A DNA stretch of 64,000 nucleotides, taken from the NCBI GenBank assembly GCA_000469685.2, contig LS997565.1:11166505-11230504 (forward strand). The letters run 5' to 3'. Shown here piece after piece: positions 1-13,899 of the stretch. Each line of letters opens with the position of its first letter. The stretch's first letter is position 1. The DNA comes from Haemonchus contortus. Taxonomy: Eukaryota > Nematoda > Chromadorea > Rhabditida > Trichostrongylidae. Both the position numbers and the translations under genes were made by a program. The notes below the pieces were generated by a model. The model did not search any database and was not told where the DNA came from. It was given only the letters and a program-made list of their open reading frames with translations.

Positions 1-937
1 AATTCAAGTGAATCAGATGGAATCCAAATCTAGATGAGCCAACGGCAAATGGATGGTGTAGAATAGCCGGAATCCAGTTTCCTGTCCTCCAAAGTTTCTA
101 GAAGAGTCAAAATACAGAAACGTTTTGTAAAAGCTGAAGTTCTTTTTGTACAGTCCAGGAATCGTAGGGCGTCGTGTGTTTCGGGTTTATAGACATGTCC
201 CACTTCATACTACTTCTTCCATAACTGTGACTATAAGAAGAAAACAAGGGAATTAATATAGGACCAAAGATGGAACTAAGAAGCTCATATAAGTAGACAA
301 ATAAGGCTGAGCACCAATTCCATCCCTTTTTCCCTGGCCATATCTTTTTGCACGAGGCCTGTGAGTTGACTGAATTTTGCAATTTTCAAACCAATTGCCC
401 TTATTCTGCCACTAGGGAATTCATCGTTGAATCTCTGGTTTCTGCTGAATTTTCAGCACCAGGTGACTAGAAATTACCTAATTTTTTCCAGGAAAAACAG
501 ATTAGAAGCAACTAGGTAAGTCAGAAGCGAGTCGATCGGAGACTGTCATGATCGGAGAATGTCAGTTTGAGGAAAAAAGCAGCATGACTTGAAGTTGTAT
601 ATGCCCATCTATGTGAACATTGGATCTTAAAAAGGCAGGTATTCTCATTATCACAAAACTCTTTCGGGAGGAACCAAGCTTAGAATACTTAATTGATAAT
701 ACTTGTAACGTCTGCACAGTCTGCTTTAGTAAGAAATTTGCGGATTCACGGCAGGTTTTTCAAATATCCCCTGAACGAGCTGGTTATTAGTGAGAGAAAG
801 GAGAAGCCGAAGCAGAAGCACTGTAGAAGAAGTATTATAGAGGCAGATGCTTGCAAAGACGTTTTTCTAGCCAATTAGATGGGCATTGCACATGATATCA
901 AGTTGTGCCCACTTTTTGTCAAATAGTTCCTCTGAAA
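1..937. other. No gene recognised
   Basis: All reading frames here are short. I see no conserved motif, no chain of exons and no RNA gene. The sequence resembles the rest of the gene-poor left third of the window. Confidence 0.5.
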
Positions 938-1250
938 AGCCGAGTCAGCGCACAATCGAATGCAATGTCCGGGGATCAAATCCTGCACTGGTACTCGCCG
1001 AAACCAACTAAGCCTTCCAACTCTCCAGACTTCGTTCATTGGTCATTGGTCAGACCGTAGAGTGAATAAGAGCACTGACTTGAACATGGATTGGTCAACG
1101 CAAGTCATTGTACAGGTCACATACGCATTCAAAACAGCCACTACGACTTTGAGTGGAAGTCGAATATGCGGCGCATCCCTGAAACGGGATCAATCTGTTC
1201 AAAGGGCTCTAGCTCTTATTGGCCGAGACCATTAAGATGTTCAAAGGAGC
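938..1250 (+). repeat. SINE family A copy, diverged
   Basis: This is a degenerate copy of the tRNA-headed SINE found elsewhere in the window. The head keeps a B-box-like stretch (GGGGATCAAATCC near 974). The body keeps the family landmarks 'GTCATTGTACAGGTCACATACGCATTCA' in broken form, then 'GGAAGTCGAATATGCGGCGCATCCC' in part, and a final 'GGGATCAATC'. Short reading frames crossing it are not genes. Confidence 0.6.
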
Positions 1251-1982
1251 AAACCACCTCATTTCACCCCTCAGCGATTCTGTTCAAAAAATTATCGTCT
1301 TTTTGAGATCGATATGGGGTCTAAGCAAGGGGTTTTCGTAACTGACTGGTAAGAAGGTATTGACTATGACAGTCGAGTTGGATGACCAAAAATCAGTGGA
1401 TGTTCCAGGAAGACCAATGAGTGCATCTCAAATGGGAATGTGTTTATAAAACCTTGGAAACTGGAAAAATTTAGGATATTATTGCAGCTGATATGACGTT
1501 TTCGACGTCTGTCGGAGATTAGGTAAGGGCGGACTATAGATTGATATTAATGAGTCTGGGAGGGTGTTTTCAGCTGACATCGTTCCAGAAGACCCTCGCT
1601 CTCAGCATTGAATAGCAGCTCATCGCCAAGGCTATTCACCGAACCGATTCCCTATTCAGAATTTCTTGCAACGTCTTGGAGAATTTCATGAAAGAGCATG
1701 AAAATATTAGAAAAGATTACGGTAGGGCATTTCTTTCGAAGAATTTGTAAGTACAAACCTGAAAGTGCTTAGTACAAAATGATGAGCCCTTGAAATCTAC
1801 TGTCAAGAGCACAAAAGTGAGCGCTCTCTAAGTTTGATGTCCCTGAAGGGTGAAATCGGTAGGATGCATAATAACTACAAATTAACCTACAACTATCATG
1901 AACAATTCAACTCAGCACTAGGAATGTCTAGAAACCCCTGGAACTAACGGTAAAGTAACAATTTTTGCACTTCTATCAAACG

Positions 1983-2262
1983 TATCAGGGCGGTGTAGTG
2001 GTAAGCGACGTACTATCACAAACGCATGGTTACGAGTTTGAATCCTACATCGAAATCCGCCTTGGCCAACCATGCCCATGCCTGCGGGGTCGGTTAATTG
2101 GTACCGGGCTCGTCTGGGACGATAAAAGTTCTGACCTTTATATCGACTGGCCATATACCCATACAATAAGCCATTGGGATTCTGAACGGAAGTCGATTGC
2201 TGAGACGCATCCCTCAGATTGATCCACGGAGAAAGACTTTATCCCTCATCCTTACCCTTCAT
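1983..2262 (+). repeat. SINE family A copy (tRNA-derived), plus orientation
   Basis: The head is tRNA-like: an A-box region GGTGTAGTGGTAAGCG near 1990 and a B-box-like GAGTTTGAATCC near 2035. The family body follows (GGTCGGTTAATTGGTACCGG, CGACTGGCC, then GGAAGTCG with GCGCATCC). It ends in a TTTATCC-type tail around 2236-2262. An RNA polymerase III origin is inferred from the boxes. Confidence 0.75.
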
Positions 2263-2552
2263 TGGAGTTATTAGGTTGCTCGGAAAGCATCTGCTAAAAA
2301 TTTCACAACACCCCAGGCTTTCTGGAATGTTCTGGAAGTTTCCATGGAATTACTATACAAGGACGCCACTCACTTCCCTGCGTATAACATATCCGGCTAT
2401 ATCTTCATAGCTTATTCAACCCTATAACGGCAGAACTGCTCCACAATCAGCACGTACTTCTTAACGAGTTCGAATCCTACCATTGCGCTACTGAATTCCT
2501 TGAACCTGGGTCAAGCAGTGTGTCTTGAAATCTCAGATTACTGGGTGACATT

Positions 2553-2855
2553 AAAGGATAAAGGATAAAGTTCTAGGGCGGTAATCCATCTCAACTGAGG
2601 GATGCGCCCACGTACTCGACTTCCATTCAAAATCTTAGTGGCTAATGAGTGCGTATGTGGCCTATACAATGACTTGCGGTGGCCAGCCAATGTAGAAGTC
2701 AGTGCTTTTATCCTCCCAGACGTGTCTGGTACCAATTAGCCGACCCTGGAGGGAGGCAAGGCTCGTTTGGCCTAGGCAGGTATCGAACCGGGATTCGAAC
2801 CTGTGTGAATGAGTGCGTGAAGAACACCACTTACCACTACACCACATCCGCCTAG
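2553..2855 (-). repeat. SINE family A copy (tRNA-derived), full length
   Basis: Read on the minus strand, the element starts with a tRNA-like head (GGCGGATGTGGTGTAGTGG, then a B box GGTTCGAATCCCG near 2785-2800). The body is shared with the copies at 23,726, 31,877 and 39,140, and the end is a TTTATCC repeat tail (2553-2570). It is nearly full length and about 300 bp. Reading frames of up to 158 codons on this strand cross it and are not protein genes. Confidence 0.85.
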
Positions 2856-5800
2856 GTATCATTATGTTGGGAAAAAGAGTAAAGTGGTTTATAACAAGGT
2901 GCATTGTAAATCCTCTACTCCAGAATAAATGTTGAACTTTTGGACCTGTGGATGGCGCATACAAGGCACATCGTGGATAGGTCGATTCGGATTTCTGTCT
3001 TCTTGGAATCGGATAGTTGGTAAGAGTGACATAGGAAACACGAAAATGGGTCAGAACTGTTGCGTTCAAATGAGCTTTCAAAAACCTCTTCAAAGAAAAA
3101 CCTTTTGCGTGGGCTAACCCCCAACCAGGATATATCAACCGTCAGGAATTTCCTTCTTAGCCTTATAGTAGATGAAGTTGACTGAGCGAGAATTCCAAAT
3201 TCCGTACTATGTGCTGTAGCCGATGGAATAAGATGCTCAAATAGAAAAGGCATCGCCAAGATCAACCAAGAAATATGTTAGAAGTCTCTAAACTAGACAG
3301 CAACCTTCTCGTTGTTGCACAGTCCGTTGAAGAAGGCATCAGAGATCAGCCAGCAGGGTTGCTTGAAATAAGAAGTTCTTTCAGCGACATTACTCCCGCA
3401 AACGCGAAGAACTTCTTCGGCGATTTTCTCCGATGGTACACGGACTTCAGGACGAGGCTCCAAGGTACGGGCTGCCTTCAGAGTGTCAATCTTCTCGAGA
3501 TACCGTCGATTGTACGCGGACTCGATGGCAAAAAATCAGTCGGGATGTTCTGATTTTTCGTGACGAGAACGTGACGTGACGAGACCATCAGAACATTCCG
3601 ATCACATCAGAACATGCCGTAGATCTGAGAAATAGTATTTAGTGGTGTCTCTGCAGGAGAAAATTCAGAGAGTCTGGGATTAGATGATGATAAACATCAA
3701 TTCCGCTGAATGTATCTATGACTATTCTGCAAATGTGATGGACCTGCGGGACCTGCAAATGTGATGGACCTGCAAATGCGGTTTGAAGACCAAATTTATC
3801 TGGGAGAATCCGGGCTAGATAGAATCAATCGACGACCATTTTTCAGACGTAACTCGTCTCTGACTTGGAGCAGTGGCAGAAGGTTCCTCACCTGTTGCCC
3901 AGTCGTGGAGTCATACTGCCTACAAGCAAAAGTAAAGGTGTTGAGTATTCTACTCAAGCTTTCCCCGAAAGAAACACATTTCACTCTGGACGGCCTTCAG
4001 AATAGACGTCGAATATAGGCACATTCGAACACTACTACACCATTTATATGTTGGAGCAAGGAATATGGCGCATTCTATGTTTATAGCTCACTGCTCCTTT
4101 CCTTTTTCTCAAGTCGTTGTTGTTGTTCTACTTTGATTGCGATGTTTTTCAAAATCTGATGCTGTTTTCTGTTTACAAACCCTAGAAGATACTGAAAATT
4201 CATTGAAAATTCCTGACTGGAGAGAAAACACAACTTTGTTTCGAGTTTACTTGGTCAGCAACTCAAAAACAAACTCAGTCACCAGTCAGACCACCCCTGG
4301 GAGCACTTTCACGGACATCAGTCCCTGACGTTGATTACTACGACCTTTAAAGTGACGCTGTGTGGTTGAGACTGACTCTCCCCTAATATACGAGTGCGTG
4401 GGAAATTTGTTCATCGCTGGATGGATGTACTACGCTTTCTTCGCTCTCGAAATTACAGCTTTGTACATGTACATTTCCAGTTGCTATGGGTACAACTCGG
4501 ACACTCGGGCAATCGAGCAAACCGCAGGAAAGGTAATAGGTCTTTCTTATGTCAGGTTATGTGGGATGTAAAGATTTAACAAAAAAAAAAACAGAACCGA
4601 AAAAAAGAACTACGAAGGTTTTAGTTCAAAGGCTCAAATGTATACTTTGGATTAGTTTTACTTACTACAAGCCCAGAGAAAACGACATTTACACTGATAT
4701 TACGACGTAGTGGATAATTCACTAAGGTAATTCGGGAACTCGAGTGGTAGCAGGAATCTTCGGCGAAGATTTCACAGACGAGCAACTTGATACTCTTTGA
4801 GGGCAAGTTGAAAATTCTCAAATACCTTCGGTCATGTTCAAAAATTTGAGGATTTGAGGAGAACTCCCTCAGAAACTAAGTTCTTCCACGAGGCCTAAAA
4901 TCTCGTCGAGATCGGACCAAAGCCATGTGACAGGTCATACACGAAATGAATGGGTAGGCGTGAGCTCCCAGCATTGAATATGAATAACATCTCGGTGAGT
5001 AACATCCGATTTTACTGATAGTGGGGTCCAGAAATCGGAGGAAAACCCAAAATTTGGAGCAGAACACTAACACTGTCTTGGTATCGACCTCGACATGAAT
5101 AATTCCCAGTGAAGTCCTTCGAGCTCTCCGAAAGTACAGAGGATTTCTTAGTTTTCTAGTATCTCTATGTCTTACACCTGAGAAAGTGAACTCTGACCAT
5201 CCAGTCACTTTCCTCACTAATGTTTGGGACCTTGGGCCTATTATACCCGTCGCTTTCGGAACACTCCAGAGAGGGGTTTTTTCTGGCAAAATCTTTGCAA
5301 CACTACAACGAGGTACCATCGTTGGAGGCTAACCAGTTCAGGTAGGGTTTGCCATAGAGGAGATCACTCTCTCCAATCCTTATGCCAAACGAAACTTGTA
5401 AAGCTAGTGGAGCTCTCTTCTTTCCAGTTCTACCAGCCGTTTTGAAAGAAGAAGCGCCGAAATGTAAGCTGAATGAATAATTTCTATGTTGGAAAGCGGA
5501 AAAAGACATTTCCTGCAGTCAATCCTTCTGGTTGTCTATATTTACTGGTATTGGCTCTAGTCGAGTGCCAAGAATTTGTAGTCTAAGATCAATTTCCAGC
5601 TAGCAGATTATCACGAGAGCTGAAGGGGGGCTGAAGACAGCTTATGGCCACGACAACACTTAGAAATCGTTGATCTAGAGGAAAAATTATAGAACAGCAT
5701 CCTATGAGACTGAAATGTAGCAAAGTTTGAATGGTAGAGAAGCTTCTATTCAGATGATGCTAACGCAAAAACGAAGAAGACCTTTGTTCCTCCGCATAGC

Positions 5801-8050
5801 GACGACACCCACCTTTATCTATGCACATAATTGATGGCGCAGGTAGGCAGAAAAGCCTTGAGGAGGTGGAATTTTGGAGTTTTTCGACAAAAATTTTTAA
5901 AAAACCCCAACGAATACATCGCAACCAGTCAGATTTCGTGGCCATGACAAATGGTAATCAAGCACGCGACGTGAAAGGCGTTAGCATAATAGGATGGGTG
6001 CGGATGTGCTTTACCAAATGTGAAAGCCCTTGAAAGCGTTTCCCAAGAGAATTTGGGAGAATGCCAAGAAAATCGGAGAATGCCGTTGTTACCAGTTGGC
6101 AGGAGGCTAACACCTTGAAAGACACAGTATCGAAAGTGGGCGGGGCGGCGAGTTGCGATTGGAGCAGGGAGAAGTTGGCGCTGGGCAGAGCAGAGAGCGA
6201 GGTGAAATGTGAGCCGCAGCAGCCTGCCTGATCGCTCCCCCCTCAGTTCCCAACCGACGATACTCACACACACTCCCCTGAGCCCCTGAGAAGCTCAACT
6301 CTGGCGTGAGTCCTCACTTGTGCCAGAAAATTACAGCTTTGTGAGATAGCGATTAATTCCGAGTCCCGAGAATCAGTGGTTGCCGGCCGGCCGACGGAAA
6401 ATGAACGTAATCGTCTGCTGCATGAGAGGGCGCTACGCGGAAAGCTGAATACTCCGTAATTGCGATAAAATGAAGCTAATTTTTATGATCCCATCGCTAC
6501 GGATTTGCGAGCCTAGCAGAGATGACGGAAAAAAGCCGCTTAGCGAGAAAAGAGCGAAACGAAGAGCAGAGCAGAAGGTAGTTGGCCTTCAGTCACAGGG
6601 ATAAATCGGGATCCAGATGTGCCCGTGGGCTGTAGAGCAGGCAATCAGAGCAGGCCTGACGGTGCGTGCTTGACGCACAAGAATGGAAGCCTGATTGCTT
6701 AAAATCGAGTTAGTACTTCCTCCCCGTCAGCCGCAACCATAGTAAAGAGTCGGCCTTCTGCCTCGCCGAGCTGCTTCCACCTTAAATTGAATTTCGGACG
6801 AGTTTTTGTTCTTCCATGGCCAAGACGCCTTCGACAGCTTCCCGATCACAGGATGTTGCAAGCCAGAAAGGTCCTGCTCAGTGGAAAGGGCATTCTGGAG
6901 ACTGAGCAAGCCATCTTGGTAATTTTAGATAGAACCACCTGATAAAAATGGATGATAAAACGATTAAAAGAGTATTATGAGATGAAGAAGAGGCACTGCA
7001 TCGGAGTATCAGGTGATATAAAACCTAAAGGGCATAGCTGTGACTACGACCAAGCCATTTAGCCCACGAATCCCAACTTGAGTGCCTCCTATAACTGCTT
7101 AACTTTACTGGTGACCGAGATTTCGTGGAATATCTGATGCTCCCCCTCGAGCTCATTCCCAATTCCCCGAAAAGCACGGATGCGTTAAAGTTAGTGTGAT
7201 TACCCCCTATGGGCTCCCAAAAGAAAGTTCGAACCGGTGTGTCCTAAAAGTAGTCAAAACGAAATCTAATAAGTTGCCATGTGCAAGTGGAAGTGGGATG
7301 GGTGAAAGTTCTGGTGGGATGGGTGGGATGCAATGGATAAGTCCCCAGACGATGCGTGCCTATATCGGCTAGTGAATTGCCCCACGCACTCTGCCAACCG
7401 CACTGAGCTCCTATTCCTGGCTGACGAGCTACTCATTCCCTTCGTCCATGAGTTGACCAGAGTTCAGTGCATGGGACTTCAACGACATCTGGAGGGATAG
7501 GCCGCTAAGGAGAAGCCTGTCGTGGGTATAGCTGGAACACCACGTGTTGGCAAAGCGAAATGAGAGCACTACGTGAGAAAAACCCCCCTTCGGCAGCATA
7601 ATAATGACACTCACCAATTAATAACTAGTTCTAATTGCGAATGTGAGAAATCGAGAATACGAGAGGCATAGGATGCCGAAGTGTGGCACAAGCCACGACG
7701 ACGACGGCAGCCAGCCAAGCACACCGTCTGCAAGCGGGGAAGAGGGTGAGGGATAGCGGGTGCTATGGTGAGATGGAAGAGGAAACTTTGGTGGGCATTT
7801 TGTAGTCGGTCGAAACAACATGTCTCTAGGGAGAATCGGAAACGCCTCGCCTCGCAGCCAGCAGCAAACGCCGCTTTGTTGAAGCCCAGTTAGAAAAACC
7901 CCCCATGACATCACACTTGGAGCTTCCTACAGTAGGGCAATCCGATTTCATGTGATGACGACGACTTTGCTAACACCTTGGGCAAAAACGTGAAGTAAAA
8001 AGAAATTGAGTTTCGACTGCCGCAGCTCAGAGACGTGAATTTGGAAGATC
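2856..8050. other. Gene-poor stretch
   Basis: I find no exon chain, tRNA or complete transposon. Reading frames such as 4876-5319 (minus, 147 codons) show no recognisable domain or splice context. About 6,130-6,440 is richer in GC and CpG than its surroundings and could be a promoter or first exon, but nothing firm supports that. Confidence 0.4.
3728..3777. repeat. Short tandem duplication
   Basis: A unit reading CTGCAAATGTGATGGACC occurs at about 3728 and again at about 3753, followed by a third partial unit (CTGCAAATGCGG). It is a local tandem duplication with no evident function. Confidence 0.8.
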
Positions 8051-8059
8051 TCTTCCCCA

Positions 8060-8215
8060 CGACCTTGTAAATATGTATATCTTTGAAAATCTCCAAAATT
8101 TCGGAGTTTCGAAAAAATACGACGAACTCCCATACAACGAGTTTGAGCTGAGGGCAAAACTTCGTGTCCGGACCGGAATTGAACCCGTACATGTAATTCT
8201 TGGCCTCATTATCCC
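8060..8215 (-). repeat. SINE family B copy (tRNA-like)
   Basis: On the minus strand there is a B-box-like GGGTTCAATTCCGG followed by GTCCGGACACGAAGTTTTGCCC. The same block, with changes, recurs at about 13,960 (minus), 31,525 (plus) and 60,491 (plus). This makes a second dispersed family headed by a tRNA-like promoter. The outer ends are not defined. Confidence 0.55.
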
Positions 8216-10995
8216 TTTCACCTTGAAGACTGAAGTGTATTTTCAGAAAGTTTGGAAAAGATTCCCATTACCTGTTCTCGAAGGGTTTTAAAAGTGGGCT
8301 CAGGGAATGTACTACGGAGGGTCAGGCAGTGCAATCGGAGGGTGCTTGCCGGAACTATTGAAGTTGAACCCATTCCCAAAATTCTTGAACTAAGAAGGTC
8401 AATGATCCTTCTTTTTAGGACCTAAGTTACTCCGGAAACCCTGGTCGTTAGCGGGATTAAGCATTCAATGTAGCGATTCAATACCGCAATTTAGCAATAA
8501 TGCAATATCTGGAACCTTTAGGCCAAATGTCCCGGATGAGCCTTCGTCCTATCGTTCACTGTAAATAAACGACCTCTTTCCTCATAGGTAATGCAACTGA
8601 CACTTTTACATCAGGTCATGAGGTGGTCCCAGAGCGAATTGAGCCCCTTCCAGGTGCCTTCCGAGTCGTATCCATACAACGGGTGTTGGGAGTCACTCCA
8701 CTGACAATGAGACAGACGGTGATGTCACTTCTTCGTCATAGTGGCAAAGTCACAACAATATAGTAGTAGTATGATATCAAAGCTGTAATTACCCTTTTCT
8801 ATGGCAGAGCGATTGGAATCTTTGTAAAAAGGGATTCACACGGTGCTGACTATCCAAAAAAGACTTCAATTTCGAATATTTGACGTAAGCTGGCGAATTT
8901 TCAAGAAAATCTAAGAGGGGTAATCAATAGCCGTGAGAATCCAGCAACGTCGGGTCCAAAAGATAGCGAAATGAGGTTTTCTTGTCGTCCTTCTATCATC
9001 TATACGGTAACAACTTTTCGAAGTTGAAATGACAACTTCGGTTCCTGAATGAACTCTGGCCGATTGAGCTTAAGTCGTGATGACGAGCGGTTCCCATGGA
9101 ATCATCGTATGTGAAGTCAAGCTGTGGCTATAAACCAGAATTGAGGTATGCCATAAAATGTCCTGTTCGTATGTCAAGAGCGATTTGAAGGGCAAAATTT
9201 CCGAAAATCTCCGGAAATACTTGATGGATATTGCCGAATCGCTTAATTGTCATCTGAAAGGGATAGGGGACATTTTTCTTCTGCCGTACCCCAATGCCAA
9301 TGGCCCCAAGCTCAATGTGATGCTCGTTACTCTGAAAGGCTATCAAAGCCTATTCAAGTGCCGAATCGTTTAGAGTCCACTACCATTCAAGTCCAGGCTC
9401 ATTGAGGCGGATAGGCTCTGGAAGGGGGTGTAGGTGACCGGGAGCGAATGCATGAGATACACATGCGGTAGCGGCTGGGGCATAACGAAGATTTCAATGT
9501 GCCCCACGGGGCGTAAATCGCATCAGCATCTATATCGGCAGCCTCCTGGACTGGGGAGCGGTCGATATAACCCCTCTCACTTTCCCATTCCTTCTTTCAA
9601 TGTCTCATGGGATACATTTAGCGAGTCATGGAAACGAGATAGACGACATCTGCAAAAGAAAGTCCCTGCTCCTACCCAGAATTGGCTAACACCCAAGTAT
9701 CATCGGCAAGCACTAATGAAGCTCTGAGAAAATTTTTAGGCAAAAAACTTTTTTCTGACGAAGAAGAAGACATCTGAGTACGGAGGAAAAAAATCCAACC
9801 AAAATAGGCTCGACGAGGACGTCAAGCGTAAATGGCAGAAATTGGACACCTCAACGCCGGCAGATTCTCACACATATCCATCACACATTCGGACGTCCTC
9901 CCTTTTAACGCCGAAATCCTCGCTAGCAGCTGGAAAACGATTGAAGAAATGGATGAAAAATACGGCAAGATCATCGAATCGGCCTTTGGACTTGGACGTT
10001 GGACCTCAAAAAAGCAATGTGGGAATCATTTCAATACTAAATCGACAACACTCCTGTTGAAAGGTTGCTGGTGATCTTCCTAAAAAGGTGGCAACAGACT
10101 AGCAGATCTGTAAATGATTTTTCTGATTTCAAGAGTATGAGTCCTCGATGAATCCTTGATTCCGACTGCCGGGCTTGCTACAGCAGATCAGCTGCTGAGG
10201 ACTAACTTGACCTCCTGTAGGCGGAGTTGGCTGACTTCTACTTTTTACTGCGCTACTTGAAAACGCCATGTATCGACTATTTTGGGGCCTGGAGCTTCTT
10301 TCCAGCTCATAGCCTTCTTAACCCGCCTGATCATGGACAGGGTCCTCGACTTAGTAATTGCGACGGGGTCCAATGCTGAATTCTTGGGTTGACATCTTCA
10401 AAATCATGGGTTGTGATGGCCCTTTCCTGATGGTATCGAACTCGAAAGTTTCCTTCCCAATAAAACAGTCTGAAAATCTTTCTCGATAGAGAAGTCCTGT
10501 GTATTTCAATCTTTTTTGAGGTCTATCGTTACTGTATGATACCGTAACCTACATCGTTATACCAATACACCTCGAAGAAAATCGAGAATTATCAGCTGGC
10601 CGGTTTTTTCAGAAAGGAAATGGGGATTGGATTGCCCCAGCTCCTTAACAGATGGTAAACAGCGAGAAGGGAACTACTGAAAGACTTCTTTTCTGGTTTG
10701 CTCCTCACCTAATCCATCACACAGTCCTTCTAGCAACTTGATAGGCCCCTGGGACCAACCAGCCTGTTTGAACACATTTTGTCTGATAAGATATAGTGAC
10801 CAGAGTCACAAAACGGACCAGCATAGAGCCTTCAAACTTCAGCGAAGAAAAAAAAGTATGTTGACAAACATCCAGATATGTCAAAGGGAAACCCTCTTAT
10901 GGTTCTACTGAATGCTTTAAAACTTTTAGGTGAGTCCGCCCGCGTATAGTTCCGTTTTTCGGAGTAAAAGTAGGCAAAATACAATTGATAATTAT
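8216..10995. other. Gene-poor stretch, no feature recognised
   Basis: Several open frames of 70-97 codons lie on the plus strand between 9,128 and 10,074. They have no recognised motif and no consistent splice links. They could be remains of an old retroelement, but I see no reverse transcriptase motif. Confidence 0.35.
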
Positions 10996-10999
10996 TCAA

Positions 11000-11573
11000 A
11001 GGCACGGTTCACGATAGAAATGGTTTCTTAGATTTGCACGTGGTATGAATTCGAGGCCTCCTCTGATACCATAAGAGCCGAAATGAGGTCGGAAAACGTT
11101 CCGGATGGGGCACAATAAGAGGCCGGAGAGTGAAGGACGGTCAGTCTCCGCTCCTCGCTGGGCTGACTACAAACTGGTATTCGTACTATTCTAATATTAT
11201 TCTACTCTATTCTACTTGAATAAATTGTTCTCAGCTACTTGTTTTTGCGTCCGGGCCAGCTGAATAAACAGAATTTCAGTGAACTATTGCGAATAAATAT
11301 TTTCAACAATAGGGGCGAAATCAGCAGTTTGGGTGTGTTGTGTGCAGTTGCAGACATTGCGTCGCATTCGCCTACTCGCCCGAAAATTCCGCTAACCACC
11401 GTTTTTTCACTATGAAACTCGTCCAACCCCCTTTTTCCCTTCTTTTTTGAGCGTTTGTATTGCTTTCTATTTGTCGTTTTTTGCGGTTTTTTCGTTATTA
11501 TCGCACTATCCTGGAGTGGGTCTATCGTTTTACGTGAAAAACGGATGCCCCAAAATTATCGTGAACTGTGCCT
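11000..11573. mobile_element. TTAA-type non-autonomous element, copy 1
   Basis: The ends are inverted repeats: AGGCACGGTTCACGATA on the left and TATCGTGAACTGTGCCT on the right. A TTAA follows the right end (11,574-11,577), and the left flank is TCAA (10,996-10,999), one change from TTAA. The interior around 11,030-11,150 matches the element at 30,144-30,607. No transposase frame is present. The end structure suggests a MITE mobilised by a TTAA-specific transposase such as piggyBac; this is inference. Confidence 0.75.
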
Positions 11574-11577
11574 TTAA

Positions 11578-13899
11578 GTATTATGATACATGTAGATATA
11601 ACTAGAAATCCAATTATCAACCGAGTTTTACTCGATAAATCTATGGGTTCAACTATTTGGTAATACGATAATGATAATAATCACCTTGATAATAAATTAA
11701 TTCAGAAAATCATCATGATAGAGGCATTGAGCGATAGAAGATAAATTCCCGAAAAATTTAAAAACTCAAGAGCGTCATATTTCAAGTATTTGAATTCAAA
11801 GTCAGAAATTTAGTCATTTTCACAGTAAATGACTCAGAAAGGAGGGCTCAAGGATGAGGGACAGCTTGGGGTTGTCAACAAAATGATATCAAAACCTGAA
11901 GGTTACTTTTCCGGAGAACGCTACACTACCGCACCCTTCTATTTTATGGAGTTTCCCGCAGCAAAACGTCTGGTTACAGAAATACAGGGCAGCCTCCTCT
12001 TGCATAAACAAGCGGTATGATATTTCCATCAACTGGCAAGACGGTTAGGGTACTGGACTTCTCCGGGCTCACCCTGCAAAATTATAGGCTGTCTTAGACC
12101 TCTCTGGAAATATGAATTTGTCCCCCTACTTTGAAGTTTCTCTTACGCTTTCCTTAAGATTAACGTAGAACCACTTTCAATAATGTCTACAAGCCAGTGT
12201 TTAAAAAAGAAGGTTGATGGGTGCGAGGTTGACGTTTATAAAGTTTTATTTATTTGTTTGTTTGTTTATTGGGTTATTTACTTTATTACTCATTTGCAAG
12301 CCAAAGGCAACTGAAAGGTTTCTTCCAGAGATTAGAGTAAAGGTAGCTTTTCTTAGTAAATCATCTCTGACTGTGGTACCAAATGATGCGAAGTATCTGT
12401 GAAATCTGATCATCAGCCTAATTTCACTGCCTACTGCACAACTCTAAAGGAATTGCGAGGTTTGAAAATGTAATTAAGCTAGGAAATGCAAAAATGATAC
12501 TTTCAAAAAGTCAAATTCTGCAATGACGGGAGTTCGAAAGCTTAGTGTTTTCGTTGGTATCAGAACTTTGCTATGGGTAGATTTCAGCAGATATGTTTGA
12601 AAATTTTCGCCATTTCCCAAGAGCCTAGCAGATTCATTTTACAATACAGGCCCACCTACATCTGTCTATCGTTTCCCTACGTATGCATGAGTGGTTTTTG
12701 TCTGTACCAGCTTCTGAAGAACGGAGAACTATTATTTACTAGCAATTAAATTAATGTAACCAGATCGCTTGTAAAACCAGTAGTCCTTGTTTAGAAGCAC
12801 AAAACAGGATAGAAAGGGGTTCTCCCTTCTACTCCCCGGGGCCTACAAGGGCCACTAAGGCGGCGTCTGAACCTGAAGGCGGATGAGATCTCAGACGTGT
12901 TGTCAGACTTGAGATTTAACTATGTATTCGCACAACTACTCCAGCTAATGGTCAAGGGAGAACGGATGCTTTGAAGACATTTCTTCTTACTGTAGCCACC
13001 TGTACGCAATCATGCACATTGGGACAACTCGTCCAAACACTCCTTCCATGCCGTTTTCCATCCTACTCTCATCCAACACGATTGTCCCTTTTTTGAAGCT
13101 TTTTCTTTGTTTCAAAAACACCGGTTCTTTCAAACATGGGTACCCCATGATTATCGTGGGCTGAGCCATCAAAGGGAAAAAGGAAAACCTTTATTAATTT
13201 TCGAATCTTTTTCAAGAAAGTGGAAGTCGCTGAAAAGGGAGCATCTCAGATTATTAAAAAGCTTTTCAACTTTTATCTGAACTGGTTTCTGGAAAATCTC
13301 CATCTCAGATTACCGTAACCAAATTGCTTTTGACTAACAGCAGAAAAAAATTCAAAACAGATTTGAACAAAAACGGAACGGTGCAGCAGTCGACTTTGTG
13401 AGAGCTCTTGGAGCAGCAGCAGCTGAGAAAAATGAAAGGATGTCTAGTGGCAATTCAACCATTACATAATCCTATAATTGTTTTATGATTGTTCACAACA
13501 CATTCCGTCAATGTCTAAGCTGCTTAAACTTTCATACCAGTAATGCCTCAGGCGCAGACAGCTGATTCAATCTTCCTCTACGCTCTCTACGTACCGGCTT
13601 CGATGATACCCCTCCCCCTGTAACAAAATCGGCAACTGGCAAAATCAAAGTGAAAGTTCATGGAAGATTAAATGGAATGCATTAAAAAACTAAATTTCTT
13701 GAAACTCTACCCTTGGAGTTAAAATGAGTACAGAGCGCGTCGTGGCGATGTTGAACATTGTACGAGTTTGCGCCGTGCACTGGACTCCCTTCCTTAAAGG
13801 TGAGGGTCCAGCAGTAGACCCAAATCCACAGAAGAGAACAACGCACCTTTTTTGCCATTTTATATTTCCTAAAGGGAACTTTTCTAGTAGTCTCCAGAA
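11578..13899. other. Gene-poor stretch with minor repeats
   Basis: I recognise no genes. About 12,983-13,170 resembles sequence at 26,800-27,070 and, more weakly, at 63,320-63,430 (shared words such as CTGTAGCCA, CTCGTCCAA and ATTATCGTG). This is a further low-copy repeat with unclear ends. Confidence 0.4.

Noticed and set aside
2785..2855. Possible tRNA gene with clear A and B boxes (minus)
   Set aside because: The cloverleaf stems do not pair properly, and the same sequence recurs with a long shared body at several sites, so it is the head of a SINE.
2662..3138. 158-codon minus-strand frame
   Set aside because: Its C-terminal part is SINE family A sequence read through the tRNA-like head, so it is not a protein gene.
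4876..5319. 147-codon minus-strand frame
   Set aside because: No recognisable motif, no splice context and basic, cysteine-poor composition typical of chance frames.
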